NCBI GenBank assembly: GCA_017396395.1
Contig: JAFQMF010000009.1
Location: 1-55,626 of the forward strand
Length of the DNA: 55,626 nt
DNA from: Clostridia bacterium
GTDB taxonomy: Bacteria > Bacillota > Clostridia > RUG12999
Reading direction: 5' to 3'
Position 1 is the first letter of the stretch. Each line of letters begins with the position of its first letter. The notes under the pieces are model-generated. The model saw only the letters and a program-made list of their open reading frames with translations, was not told the DNA's origin and made no database searches. Below are positions 44,110-52,931 of this stretch, piece after piece. A program made the position numbers and the translations under genes.

Positions 44110-45536
44110 AAATAATGTTCGCTACAAGCGAAGCAGCTCCATTTATAAAAACAGGTGGTCTTGGGGACGTAGCACAGGCTCTTCCCCAAGAGCTTTCTAA
44201 AATAAAAGATGTGGAAGTGTGTGTTTTTTTACCCTACTACAAAAAAATCAAGGATAATCCTGACATTAAAGTTGAGTTTATTAAAAGCTTTTCTGTGGGA
44301 CTTGCCTGGAGAGAAGAATATGTAGGCGTATTTAAATCAGTTTCCAAAAGTAAAAAAATGCAGGTTTATTTTATTGATAATGAATATTATTTCTATCGTG
44401 ATTCTGTTTATGGGGATTATGACGACGGAGAAAGATTTACCTATTTTTCTTATGCTGTTTTAGAATCCATAAGACAGCTTGACTATCATCCAGACATAAT
44501 ACATTGTAATGACTGGCAAACTGCTCTTATTCCTGTACTTAAAAAAGCTAAATATTTGGGTCTTGAGGAATATGACAGAATTCGAACTGTGTTTACAATT
44601 CATAATATTGAATATCAAGGAAAAATGCCTAATGAATTTTTTCAGGATGTTATCGGCATTGATGAATACTGGAGAAATGTTCTGACATATGACAAATGCA
44701 TTAACTTTATGAAAAGCGCAATAGTTTGTGCTGATAAAATTACTACTGTTTCAAAAACATATTCCTATGAAATCCGTCACGCATTTTTTGCTCACGGGCT
44801 TCAGGATATAATTAAAGAAAATGAGTACAAACTAGAGGGTATTGTTAATGGTATTAACACAGATATTTATAATCCTAAAAAAGACCCTGCGTTAAACGTT
44901 CCTTTTTCGCCGACTGATATGTCAGGGAAAGCTAAAGCTAAGGAAGATTTACAGAAAATGCTTGGACTTCCTGTAAGACCAGATGTTCCTGTAATTTCAA
45001 TGATTTCAAGACTTGCATCTCATAAAGGTCTTGACCTGGTTGAATACGTTATGGGTGATTTAATGTCAAGGGATATTCAATTTGTTGTTGTAGGTACAGG
45101 TATGTCAAAGTATGAAGATATGTTTAATTTTAATGCATATGTTCATCCTGATAAAATGTCCTCTAATATTAAATTTGACCCTGTGCTTGCAAATAAAGTT
45201 TATGCAGGTTCTGATATATTTTTAATGCCTTCAAAAAGCGAGCCTTGTGGACTTTCACAGCTTATAGCTATGCGTTATGGCACAGTACCTGTAGTCAGAG
45301 AAACAGGCGGTCTTTATGATACTGTTCCTGCACTGAATATAGAAACTTTAGAGGGTAGAGGCTTTACTTTTAAAGGGTATAATGCACATGATATGCTTGG
45401 TGCTATCGACAGATGTATTGATTTTTATTACAATAAGGACAAATGGAATAAACATATTAAAAATCTTGCAAAATTCAACAGTAGTTGGAAGTCTTCGGCA
45501 GCTGACTACCTTAGAATATATAGTGAATTAATTTAG
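44106..45536 (+). CDS. glgA: Glycogen synthase (ADP-glucose type)
   Basis: 476 residues, GT5. Extends alpha-1,4 chains from ADP-glucose. ADP-glucose-binding KTGGLGDVAQALP near the N-terminus (about 15-27), FTIHNIEYQG, VNGINTDIYNPKKD, and the C-terminal SKSEPCGLSQLIAMRYGTVPV with the conserved Glu and ETGGLYDTV. ATG overlaps the glgD stop, and GAAAGGTGA lies in the end of glgD. Two short spacers link it to glgP. Confidence 0.97.
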   Translation: MKIMFATSEAAPFIKTGGLGDVAQALPQELSKIKDVEVCVFLPYYKKIKDNPDIKVEFIKSFSVGLAWREEYVGVFKSVSKSKKMQVYFIDNEYYFYRDSVYGDYDDGERFTYFSYAVLESIRQLDYHPDIIHCNDWQTALIPVLKKAKYLGLEEYDRIRTVFTIHNIEYQGKMPNEFFQDVIGIDEYWRNVLTYDKCINFMKSAIVCADKITTVSKTYSYEIRHAFFAHGLQDIIKENEYKLEGIVNGINTDIYNPKKDPALNVPFSPTDMSGKAKAKEDLQKMLGLPVRPDVPVISMISRLASHKGLDLVEYVMGDLMSRDIQFVVVGTGMSKYEDMFNFNAYVHPDKMSSNIKFDPVLANKVYAGSDIFLMPSKSEPCGLSQLIAMRYGTVPVVRETGGLYDTVPALNIETLEGRGFTFKGYNAHDMLGAIDRCIDFYYNKDKWNKHIKNLAKFNSSWKSSAADYLRIYSELI

Positions 45537-45554
45537 AAACGGAGCTTTGGTAAA

Positions 45555-47981
45555 GTGAAATTGAGAGAAAATAATGCAAGCAGTTTAACTGCAGAAAAAA
45601 GACTTAACGAAAAAGCTGTAAGACTTTTTGGTTGCGCAGTTGATGAGCTTACAAAACAACAGATGTTTAAAACACTTTGCGGGGTTGTAAGAGACCTTAT
45701 GGTGGAAAAAAGAAAGGATTTTCACGACGAATACCGTGCTAACGACAGCAAACAAGTGTATTATATGTCTATGGAATTCCTTGTTGGAACATCACTTCAT
45801 AACAATCTTTTTAATCTTGGAATAGAAGATGAATTTAAAAAGGCTGTTGAAAAGTTTGGTTTTGATTTGGAAGAATTATACAGCATGGAACCTGATGCAG
45901 GTCTTGGTAACGGAGGTCTTGGAAGACTGGCTTCATGCTATATGGACTCTATGACAAGTCTTGGCCTTCCCGGTACAGGTTTTTCAATCCGATATGAATT
46001 TGGAATATTCCGTCAGAAGATTATTGATGGATGGCAGATGGAATTTCCTGATGATTGGCTGGATCTTGGGGATGTTTGGCTTCAGGCAAGAGAGGACGAA
46101 GCATACGAAGTAAAATTTGGCGGTGACGTTACAGGTTGGGATGATAACGGAAAATACAGAGTTTCCCATACTAATTATAATGCTGTTGTTGCAGTTCCTT
46201 ATGATATGTATATTTCAGGCTATGATACAAAGGCTGTAAACAAACTTGTTTTATGGAGTGCCAAGTCTGCAAATAGTTTTGATATGGCAGCTTTTTCAAG
46301 AGGAGAATATGCAAAATCACTTGAACAAAATACTATGGCGGAAGTAATTTCTAAGGTTTTATATCCCGCTGATGACCATATTTCAGGTAAAATATTGCGT
46401 CTTAAACAGCAATATCTTCTTGTTTCTGCATCACTTCAGAGCATCATATCTCACCATATGAAGAGATATAATACTCTGGATAATTTAGGACAGAAGGTTG
46501 CTATCCACATTAATGATACTCACCCGGCACTTTGCGTACCTGAGCTTATGAGAATACTTATAGATGAGTATGATTATGAATGGGATATAGCTTGGAAAAT
46601 TACAGGAGAAACTCTTAGTTACACTAACCATACAGTTATGAGCGAAGCTTTAGAACGTTGGAATGAGCATTTATTCCGTGAACAACTTCCAAGAGTATAT
46701 CAGATTGTTGCTGAAATAAATCGTCGTTTAGTAGCACAGCTTAATATTGTGTATCCAGGTGATATGGCTAAAATAGATTATATGGCTGTTATTGCACATG
46801 GTGAAGTTCGTATGGCAAACCTTTGTCTTGCAGCTTGTCATACTGTTAACGGCGTTTCCAAGCTTCATAGTGATATATTAAAGACAGGAATTTTTAACGA
46901 TTATTATAATATTAATCGTGAGAAGTTTACAAATGTTACAAATGGTATTGCTTACAGAAGATGGTTATGTCAGGCTAACCCTCTTTTAACCGATTACCTA
47001 AAAGAAACAATCGGTGATGGATTTTTGCGTGATAGCAATGACCTTGAAAAGCTTCTTAAGTTTAAAAATGATAAAAATGTCCTTAATAGATTGGGAGAAA
47101 TCAAACACGCAAACAAGGTAAGACTTGCGGATTATATTTCTTCTGCAAATGGTATTAAGGTTGACCCTGATTCCCTTTTTGATATTCAGGTTAAAAGACT
47201 TCACGAATATAAAAGACAGCTTTTAAATGTTCTTCAGATTCTTCATATGTATAGAACAATCAAGGATAATCCAGATATGGAATTTGTGCCCAGAACATTT
47301 ATATTTGCTGCTAAAGCATCAGCAGGGTATGTTATGGCTAAACAGATTATCCGCCTTATTGTTGCTGTTTCTGATATGGTTAATTCTGACCCTGTTGTAA
47401 GAGATAAGATTAAGGTTGTATTTATTGAAGACTACAAGGTTTCTCTGGCAGAGATTATAATTCCTGCAGCAGATATATCTGAGCAGATTTCTATAGCAGG
47501 CAAAGAAGCTTCAGGTACAGGTAATATGAAGCTTATGATTAATGGTGCTGTAACACTTGGTACTTTAGATGGTGCGAATGTGGAAATTTACGAACAAGTA
47601 GGGGACGAAAATATGTTCCTTTTTGGTCTTCATGCAGATGAAGTGGAGGCTCTTTGGAGAAGAGGATATAATCCTATGGATTATTGTAACAACAGTCCTG
47701 AGCTTAAAGCAGTTCTTGGTATGCTTACATCAGGTGAACTGGGAGTTAGATTTGATGATATTGCTTCCTCTCTTCTTACAAACAATTACGGTGTAGCAGA
47801 TGCTTATATGATTCTTGCAGATTTTAATGATTATGTAAGAGCACAGAAAGACGTATCTGATGCATACAAAGATACACAACGCTTTAATAAAATGTCACTT
47901 GTTAATATTGCTAAGGCAGGTATTTTTTCATCTGACAGAGCAGTTAATGAGTACGCTGAAAACATCTGGCATATGAAATAA
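45555..47981 (+). CDS. glgP: Glycogen/maltodextrin phosphorylase
   Basis: 808 residues, GT35. Releases glucose-1-P from glycogen ends using phosphate and PLP. The PLP lysine lies in EASGTGNMKLMINGAVTLGT. The substrate stretches EPDAGLGNGGLGRLASCYMDS and VKRLHEYKRQLLN are present. Start GTG at 45555, 10 bases after GGAG. It gives the cell both storage and retrieval within one operon. A hairpin follows the stop codon. Confidence 0.97.
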   Translation: MKLRENNASSLTAEKRLNEKAVRLFGCAVDELTKQQMFKTLCGVVRDLMVEKRKDFHDEYRANDSKQVYYMSMEFLVGTSLHNNLFNLGIEDEFKKAVEKFGFDLEELYSMEPDAGLGNGGLGRLASCYMDSMTSLGLPGTGFSIRYEFGIFRQKIIDGWQMEFPDDWLDLGDVWLQAREDEAYEVKFGGDVTGWDDNGKYRVSHTNYNAVVAVPYDMYISGYDTKAVNKLVLWSAKSANSFDMAAFSRGEYAKSLEQNTMAEVISKVLYPADDHISGKILRLKQQYLLVSASLQSIISHHMKRYNTLDNLGQKVAIHINDTHPALCVPELMRILIDEYDYEWDIAWKITGETLSYTNHTVMSEALERWNEHLFREQLPRVYQIVAEINRRLVAQLNIVYPGDMAKIDYMAVIAHGEVRMANLCLAACHTVNGVSKLHSDILKTGIFNDYYNINREKFTNVTNGIAYRRWLCQANPLLTDYLKETIGDGFLRDSNDLEKLLKFKNDKNVLNRLGEIKHANKVRLADYISSANGIKVDPDSLFDIQVKRLHEYKRQLLNVLQILHMYRTIKDNPDMEFVPRTFIFAAKASAGYVMAKQIIRLIVAVSDMVNSDPVVRDKIKVVFIEDYKVSLAEIIIPAADISEQISIAGKEASGTGNMKLMINGAVTLGTLDGANVEIYEQVGDENMFLFGLHADEVEALWRRGYNPMDYCNNSPELKAVLGMLTSGELGVRFDDIASSLLTNNYGVADAYMILADFNDYVRAQKDVSDAYKDTQRFNKMSLVNIAKAGIFSSDRAVNEYAENIWHMK

Positions 47982-47988
47982 AAAATTT

Positions 47989-48020
47989 ATTAAAGGTCAG
48001 TTATAAAGCTGACCTTTAAT
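47989..48020 (+). promoter_or_regulatory. Hairpin between glgP and the GH13 gene, no T run
   Basis: ATTAAAGGTCAG (47989-48000) pairs perfectly with CTGACCTTTAAT (48009-48020), 12 bp, 8-base loop. It lacks the downstream T tract of a terminator and is followed at once by the GGGG ribosome binding site of the next gene. More likely an mRNA-stability or partial-attenuation element. Confidence 0.6.
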
Positions 48021-48036
48021 ACTGGGGTAATTATTT

Positions 48037-49830
48037 ATGGAAATACTTTTTAACAGCAGAAATATTGAGTATAAAAAACCCTTTGGATGTCTTAAAAGAG
48101 GAGAAAATTGTTTTCTTCGAATAGATATTCCCTCAAAGTGCAAAACAAAAAAGGTTAAGGTATGTATTTTTGATGAGGACGGATTTGAAATGCGTGTACC
48201 CTTTAACCTTTATAAAACAGAAAATGATTATGAAATATATAACTGCAGTTTCTCATTATTTAAAACAGGACTATATTTCTATTATTTTTTTATTGAAACA
48301 ACGGAAGGGTGTTTTTCTTTGCATAAAAAAGGAGAACATACTAATATTGCAGAAGGGGATTTTTGGCAGATTACTTGCTATAATGAATATTATGATACGC
48401 CAAAGGATTTTAAAGGAAGAGTAATGTATCAGATTTTTCCTGATAGATTTGCTATTTCAGGGGAATGTGATTTAAAAGATAAGCTTACACCCTTTGTAAT
48501 CCACGAGAGTACTGACCAGCTTCCTGTTTACACTCCTAATTCTCAGGGAAAATACCTAAACAATGACTTTTTTGGAGGAAATCTTAACGGAATTGCTTCC
48601 AAAATACCATATTTAAAGGAACTTGGAATAGGGGTCATATATTTAAATCCAATTTTTATGGCTTTTTCCAATCACAGATATGATACCGCTGATTATAAAA
48701 GAGTTGACCCTATGCTGGGAACAGAGAAAGATTTTAAAGAGCTGTGTAAAAAAGCACATCAAAATAATATAAAAATTATACTTGATGGCGTATTTTCCCA
48801 CACAGGAAGCAACAGTATATACTTCGACAAAGAGAATATTTTTGGAACAGGTGCAGTATCACAGGAAAATTCTCCATATAAAAACTGGTTTATGTTTGAA
48901 AGTTATCCTGACAAATATACATCATGGTGGGGAATAGATACACTTCCTTGTGTGGATGAACTTAACCCTGATTATATGAATTATATAATATATGATGATG
49001 ACAGTGTTATTAAGCATTGGCTAAGACTTGGTGCTGACGGGTTTAGACTTGATGTTGTAGATGAACTTCCTGATGAATTTGTGCTTGCATTAAAAAATGA
49101 AATGAAGGATTTTAAACCTGATGCACTGCTTATTGGTGAAGTTTGGGAAGATGCGTCAAACAAAATCAGCTATTCCAAGAGAAGAAAGTATTTTACAGAC
49201 AGCGAACTGGATTCTGTTATGAACTATCCTTTTCGTAATGCTGTTATAGGTTTTGTTTCAGGAGGAATTTCAGGGGAAGAATTTAAAGAACAGATAATGA
49301 CTATTGTGGAAAACTATCCAAAAGAAGTTCTTGACTGTACTATGAATATGCTTTCTACACACGATACTCCACGAATTTTATCCTGTCTTGGCGTAGAACA
49401 AAGACCTTACAATAAAGAAGAGCTTGCTCATTATGTTATTCCAAATAAAGAAGAAGCTGTATTTAAGGTGAAATTAGCATCTTTATTGCAGTTTACCCTT
49501 CCTGGTATGCCTTGTATATATTATGGAGATGAAATTGGAATGGAGGGTTTTGAAGACCCTTTGTGTCGCGGATTTTTTAAATGGAAGGACAAAAATGAAG
49601 ATTTACTTGAATTTTTCAAGAAATTAACTAAACTTAAAAATGATAACCCGTCAATTAAAATGGGAAATATTAATTTTTTAAAGATAGAAAACGCATTAAC
49701 CTATATAAGAGAATTTAACGGGGAAAAAATTGGCATTTATGTTGGAGAAAGTACCAAAGATTTCAATAATATTTTGCTGGAAGTTTCTTATGGCAATAAA
49801 TCGGGGGTAATTTATAAAATTGATGAATAA
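48037..49830 (+). CDS. Cytoplasmic GH13 alpha-amylase family enzyme (neopullulanase/cyclomaltodextrinase-like)
   Basis: 597 residues. An N-terminal beta domain (about 1-125) is followed by a GH13 barrel: GRVMYQIFPDRFAISG, LDGVFSHTG, nucleophile D339 in GFRLDVVDE, acid/base E368 in LIGEVWED and D443 in STHDTPR, then GMPCIYYGDEIGMEG. No signal peptide, so it acts on internal maltodextrins or debranched glycogen. Subfamily is uncertain; the N-terminal domain and motifs suggest the neopullulanase/maltogenic-amylase group (GH13_20-like). ATG follows GGGGTAA. Its end overlaps the next gene by 8 bases. Confidence 0.88.
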   Translation: MEILFNSRNIEYKKPFGCLKRGENCFLRIDIPSKCKTKKVKVCIFDEDGFEMRVPFNLYKTENDYEIYNCSFSLFKTGLYFYYFFIETTEGCFSLHKKGEHTNIAEGDFWQITCYNEYYDTPKDFKGRVMYQIFPDRFAISGECDLKDKLTPFVIHESTDQLPVYTPNSQGKYLNNDFFGGNLNGIASKIPYLKELGIGVIYLNPIFMAFSNHRYDTADYKRVDPMLGTEKDFKELCKKAHQNNIKIILDGVFSHTGSNSIYFDKENIFGTGAVSQENSPYKNWFMFESYPDKYTSWWGIDTLPCVDELNPDYMNYIIYDDDSVIKHWLRLGADGFRLDVVDELPDEFVLALKNEMKDFKPDALLIGEVWEDASNKISYSKRRKYFTDSELDSVMNYPFRNAVIGFVSGGISGEEFKEQIMTIVENYPKEVLDCTMNMLSTHDTPRILSCLGVEQRPYNKEELAHYVIPNKEEAVFKVKLASLLQFTLPGMPCIYYGDEIGMEGFEDPLCRGFFKWKDKNEDLLEFFKKLTKLKNDNPSIKMGNINFLKIENALTYIREFNGEKIGIYVGESTKDFNNILLEVSYGNKSGVIYKIDE

Positions 49831-50905
49831 TTTAAAAAACATTATACAGTTTTTACGAGGAAATATTGTTCTTTGTATTTCTCTTGTTGCCGCAATAATA
49901 ACCTGTTTTATTGTGCCACCGGATAGGGAATATGTTAACTATTTTGACGGAAAAACTCTTACCTGTTTGTTTTGCACTTTAGCGGTGGTGTGTGCACTTA
50001 AAAATATTGGTTTTTTCTATATTATAGCTAGAAAAATTGTTAATATTTTTGGTAATTTACGAAGTCAGGTTATTGCACTTGTTTATATTACATTTATTGG
50101 CTCAATGCTTATTGCAAACGATATGGCACTTATAACTTTTCTTCCGCTTGGGTATTATGTTTTAATAAGCACAAATAATGAAAAATATATGGCATTTACC
50201 TTTATAATGCAAAACATTGCAGCAAATTTAGGGGGTATGCTGACTCCTTTTGGTAATCCGCAAAATTTATATATGTACAGCTTTTATAACATACCTACAA
50301 TAGAATTTGTAAAAATAATGCTTTTACCATTTGTTATTTCAGTGATGTTAATAACTCTTTGTTGTTTTATATTTGTAAAAAATACAATATCAGTTCTTTA
50401 TGAAGAAAAAGATGTAAAGTTAAATATAAATAAAACCATATATTACCTTTTACTGTTCTTTCTTTCCATAATTATTGTTTTTGATTTAATTCCTTACATA
50501 ATAGGACTGATAGTTATATTTATAGGTATTATTGCAATAGATAGAAAAGCGATAAAAAGTGTTGATTATTCGCTTCTTTTAACTTTTTGTGCATTCTTTG
50601 TATTTTCAGGAAATATGGCAAGAATTCCTGCAGTAGATAATACTGTAGGTAATTTGGTGAGGACAAGCCCGTTGCTTATAGGAGTTGCGTCATGTCAGGT
50701 AATCAGTAATGTACCAAGCGCAGTGCTCCTTTCAAAATTTACTGGTGATTACGCAAGGCTTCTTGTTGCTGTAAATATAGGTGGTACAGGAACACTTATT
50801 GCTTCTCTTGCCAGTCTTATTACATATAGGGAATTTGGAAAATGTATGCCTGAATATATGAATGGCTATTTAAAAAAATTTACCATTTCAACTTTTGCTT
50901 TGTAA
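49823..50905 (+). CDS. SLC13/ArsB-like ion transporter superfamily membrane protein
   Basis: 360 residues, about ten hydrophobic segments. Contains two repeat-like halves with the motif family GSMLIANDMALITFLPLGYYVL, IAANLGGMLTPFGNPQNLYMYSFY, and later VISNVPSAVLL and NIGGTGTLIASLASLITYR, typical of the SLC13/CitM/ArsB superfamily (Na+/dicarboxylate, citrate or arsenite carriers). Substrate unknown. It is shorter than many relatives (400-450). ATG at 49823 overlaps the GH13 gene; a TTG three bases earlier is possible. The only recognisable ribosome binding site (GGGGG, about 16 bases upstream) is far, so coupling with the GH13 gene is likely. Confidence 0.82.
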   Translation: MNNLKNIIQFLRGNIVLCISLVAAIITCFIVPPDREYVNYFDGKTLTCLFCTLAVVCALKNIGFFYIIARKIVNIFGNLRSQVIALVYITFIGSMLIANDMALITFLPLGYYVLISTNNEKYMAFTFIMQNIAANLGGMLTPFGNPQNLYMYSFYNIPTIEFVKIMLLPFVISVMLITLCCFIFVKNTISVLYEEKDVKLNINKTIYYLLLFFLSIIIVFDLIPYIIGLIVIFIGIIAIDRKAIKSVDYSLLLTFCAFFVFSGNMARIPAVDNTVGNLVRTSPLLIGVASCQVISNVPSAVLLSKFTGDYARLLVAVNIGGTGTLIASLASLITYREFGKCMPEYMNGYLKKFTISTFAL

Positions 50906-50941
50906 TAATTTTAACAATAATTATGTATTTTTATATGAAAT

Positions 50942-50969
50942 AAAAAAGGTGGCCGTAGCCACCTTTTTT
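50942..50969. terminator. Bidirectional terminator between the transporter gene and nadE
   Basis: AAAAAAGGTGGC (50942-50953) pairs perfectly with GCCACCTTTTTT (50958-50969), CGTA loop. Serves both converging genes; it overlaps the nadE stop codon. Confidence 0.92.
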
Positions 50970-51720
50970 AATCTTTTGCTTTTATTATGTTATCTTCGTA
51001 ATTATAACTTGGCATAACTTTTAACTTAAACTTATTTGCGAAATGTTTTTTATCAATAATTTCCTTTATTTTTATATCCTCACAAATACCTGTTCTGATG
51101 TATTTATCAAGCACCTTGTAGGAAAAACCTAGATTGTCTTCGTCTGTTTTACCGCACAATCCGTCTGAAGGAACTTTATCAACTAAAACATCAGGCAATC
51201 CCAGCTCTCTGCCTATTTCCTTTACTTCTGTAACAGTAAAATTTGCAAGGGGAGAGAAGTCGCCTACACTATCTCCGTATCTTGTGGAATAACCCACCCA
51301 ATCTTCTGATAAATTACAGGTATTTACAACTCTGCCGTTATTGCTTTGTGATATTGCATATAAAGTGGTCATACGCACTCTTGGCGGTATATTTTGTATT
51401 GTTTGAGAAGTAATTTCAATTTCCTTTGGAAGATTATTTATAAGTCCATCAACGCAATCCTTGATGTTTACAGTAAAGTGGCAAATATCCAAATGTTTAA
51501 CAAGTAGATAAGCCATATCAATATCGTGTTGTTCGCCGCTTGGCATCAAAACACCAATAACACGCTCTTTTCCCAATGCTTTAACACATAATGCTGCTAC
51601 AACTGAACTGTCTTTTCCGCCTGAAATACCGATAACTGCATTACAGCCTTTGCCGTTTTGTTCAAAAAAATCGTTTATCCATTTAGTAAGATTATCAATT
51701 GCTTTTTTAGCATTAAACAT
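50968..51720 (-). CDS. nadE: NH3-dependent NAD+ synthetase
   Basis: 250 residues, the short form without an N-terminal glutaminase domain, so ammonia is the nitrogen source. PP-loop motif GISGGKDSSVV near residue 34 binds ATP. TLYAISQSNNGRVVNTCNLSEDWVGYSTRYGDSVGDFSPLANF is the NaAD-binding part, seen here from T to F over 43 residues with N/T/SE/D/Y/GD/F hallmarks, and PSDGLCGKTDEDNLGFSY is the C-terminal motif. ATG at 51720 is 6 bases after GAGGTGA; the GTG at 51729 overlaps that site. Consensus promoter just upstream. Confidence 0.96.
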   Translation of the reverse strand: MFNAKKAIDNLTKWINDFFEQNGKGCNAVIGISGGKDSSVVAALCVKALGKERVIGVLMPSGEQHDIDMAYLLVKHLDICHFTVNIKDCVDGLINNLPKEIEITSQTIQNIPPRVRMTTLYAISQSNNGRVVNTCNLSEDWVGYSTRYGDSVGDFSPLANFTVTEVKEIGRELGLPDVLVDKVPSDGLCGKTDEDNLGFSYKVLDKYIRTGICEDIKIKEIIDKKHFANKFKLKVMPSYNYEDNIIKAKD

Positions 51721-51748
51721 ATTTTTCACCTCGCTGTTTGTTGGTTAT

Positions 51749-51777
51749 ATTATAATATATTCGTTATAGTTTGTCAA
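51749..51777 (-). promoter_or_regulatory. Consensus promoter of nadE
   Basis: On the minus strand TTGACA (51777-51772), a 17-bp spacer and TATAAT (51754-51749), both boxes perfect. Confidence 0.9.
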
Positions 51778-51796
51778 ATAATTTAAACTTGTTATT

Positions 51797-52181
51797 ATGG
51801 TATTCTTTAAATATGTATTCTATTCTTTTTATGTTACTTACGAAGATATTTTAGGAACATACTTAACTAAATTATCACGCTCAAGAACATCGGATTAAGA
51901 TAGTTCCGAAATATCAAAGCTTTTAAAAGCTATAGGCGATTTTGAAAGAATTTCTGACCATAGCATAAATATTTTGGAATCTGTTGAAGAATTAAAAGAA
52001 AAGAAAATAGAATTTTCCAGCGATGCAAAAAAAAGAGCTTGATGTTCTTTTGAATGCAGTATCAGAAATACTTGATATTACTTTAGATGCATTTAATAAA
52101 GAAGATTTCACTTCCGTATATAATGTAGAGCCTTTAGAACAAGTAATTGATGGTCTTAAATCTATGCTCAGAGACAGACAT
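51797..52181 (+). pseudogene. PhoU-like C-terminal fragment of a Na/Pi cotransporter, broken
   Basis: Read from 51839, the frame gives EDILGTYLTKLSRSRTSD, a stop at 51896-51898, then DSSEISKLLKAIGDFERISDHSINILESVEELKEKK, which is the PhoU-like domain of NptA-type transporters. At the 8-A run 52027-52034 one extra A shifts the frame; the other frame continues as ELDVLLNAVSEILDITLDAF...VEPLEQVIDGLKSMLRDRH, ending near 52181. The transporter membrane part is missing upstream, where nadE lies. One stop, one frameshift and loss of both ends show it is dead. The similarity is from memory of the family. Confidence 0.75.
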
Positions 52182-52452
52182 AGGCAAAGCACTTTGTCTT
52201 CCTCAGACAATAGGTTCAACAACAGGAGGACTTGTGCTTTACTGCGCTTGCGCTTTGGAAAAAAATCCTGCGTGTATGCTTTTTGCAAATCATATAGACT
52301 CTCTTGCGGCTGCAGGTGCGGTTCTTGCTGATGTGTGGGTTGACAATATTTCGATGCCGGTAATAGATTGTCTTGGTGACGAGTTTTTGGAATATGTAAA
52401 AGACGGTATGGAAATTACAATAAAAGAAAACGGAATTGTAGAGGTAAGGTAG
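52177..52452 (+). pseudogene. Aconitase-X swivel (DUF126) fragment fused to the PhoU debris
   Basis: From GAC at 52177 the frame reads DIGKALCLPQTIGSTTGG, then LVLYCACALEKNPACMLFANH, then IDSLAAAGAVLADVW and MPVIDCLGDEFLEYVKDGM to a TAG at 52450-52452. This resembles the small swivelling subunit of aconitase X (DUF126). The N-terminal part of that protein is absent, and the upstream bases belong to the PhoU-like fragment, so two unrelated gene ends are joined at about 52175-52185. No ribosome binding site serves it. An open frame does start at 52147, but inside the PhoU debris. I call it a pseudogene rather than a gene. Confidence 0.72.
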
Positions 52453-52711
52453 CTGGAATATTAGAAAGGTTTGAAAAAGGTATTTTCAATATTTCATAAA
52501 GATTATATTAATAAATTTTTGACAAAATTATTTTGTTGATAATGCAAACGAGAAAAGCTATAGAGATTATATGAGTCTTTTTAGATTATTTTAAGATCCC
52601 TGTGCTGAAATTTTATTGCAGTTAAATATGCTGGCGAAATAAGGTTTATATAGTTCTCATTTTCAAAGCAAGCCATAGTGATTCTTACACCTAATATAAA
52701 TCCTTTTACAC

Positions 52712-52762
52712 AAAGAGGGCGACTCTAGTTTAGGATATAACGAAAATAGAGTCGCCCTCTTT
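52712..52762. repeat. 16-bp perfect inverted repeat, possible terminator or mobile-element remnant
   Basis: AAAGAGGGCGACTCTA (52712-52727) and TAGAGTCGCCCTCTTT (52747-52762) pair perfectly with a 19-base loop. The T run after it is short (TTTAAT). It sits about 80 bp before the promoter of the SLH protein gene and is GC-richer than its surroundings. Could be a rho-independent terminator or part of a small element; no IS is recognisable. Confidence 0.6.
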
Positions 52763-52838
52763 AATCATTCTCTTTTGACCCGCTATATTTATTGTGTGCG
52801 AGCTGTTTTGAAATGGAAAGATTAATTTGCGGAATGGA

Positions 52839-52867
52839 TTGACACAATGTAACTTATGTAGTATAAT
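52839..52867 (+). promoter_or_regulatory. Consensus promoter of the cohesin-SLH protein gene
   Basis: TTGACA (52839-52844), 17-bp spacer, TATAAT (52862-52867), both perfect. Start near 52874, leader about 58 bases. Confidence 0.9.
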
Positions 52868-52931
52868 AGAATTTATAAATAATAAGGAATAAGCACAAAA
52901 ATGTCAACCATGGAGAAGAGGAGGAACATTA

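Larger units (their letters stand above)
51780..52931. other. 1.1-kb gene-poor stretch of decayed DNA
   Basis: Contains the fused pseudogene fragments (51797-52452), about 230 bp (52460-52690) with stop codons in all plus-strand frames and no recognisable homology, a 16-bp hairpin (52712-52762) and the promoter of the next gene. I see no intact gene, IS ends or attachment site. Confidence 0.7.

Noticed and set aside
52023..52331. Open reading frame read as a single 102-residue gene
   Set aside because: Its first half matches the PhoU-like fragment and its second half is the aconitase-X fragment read in the wrong frame; it is a junction artefact.
52460..52690. Transposase remnant between the pseudogene and the SLH gene
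   Set aside because: All plus-strand frames are broken by stops and none of the fragments resembles a transposase; left unassigned.
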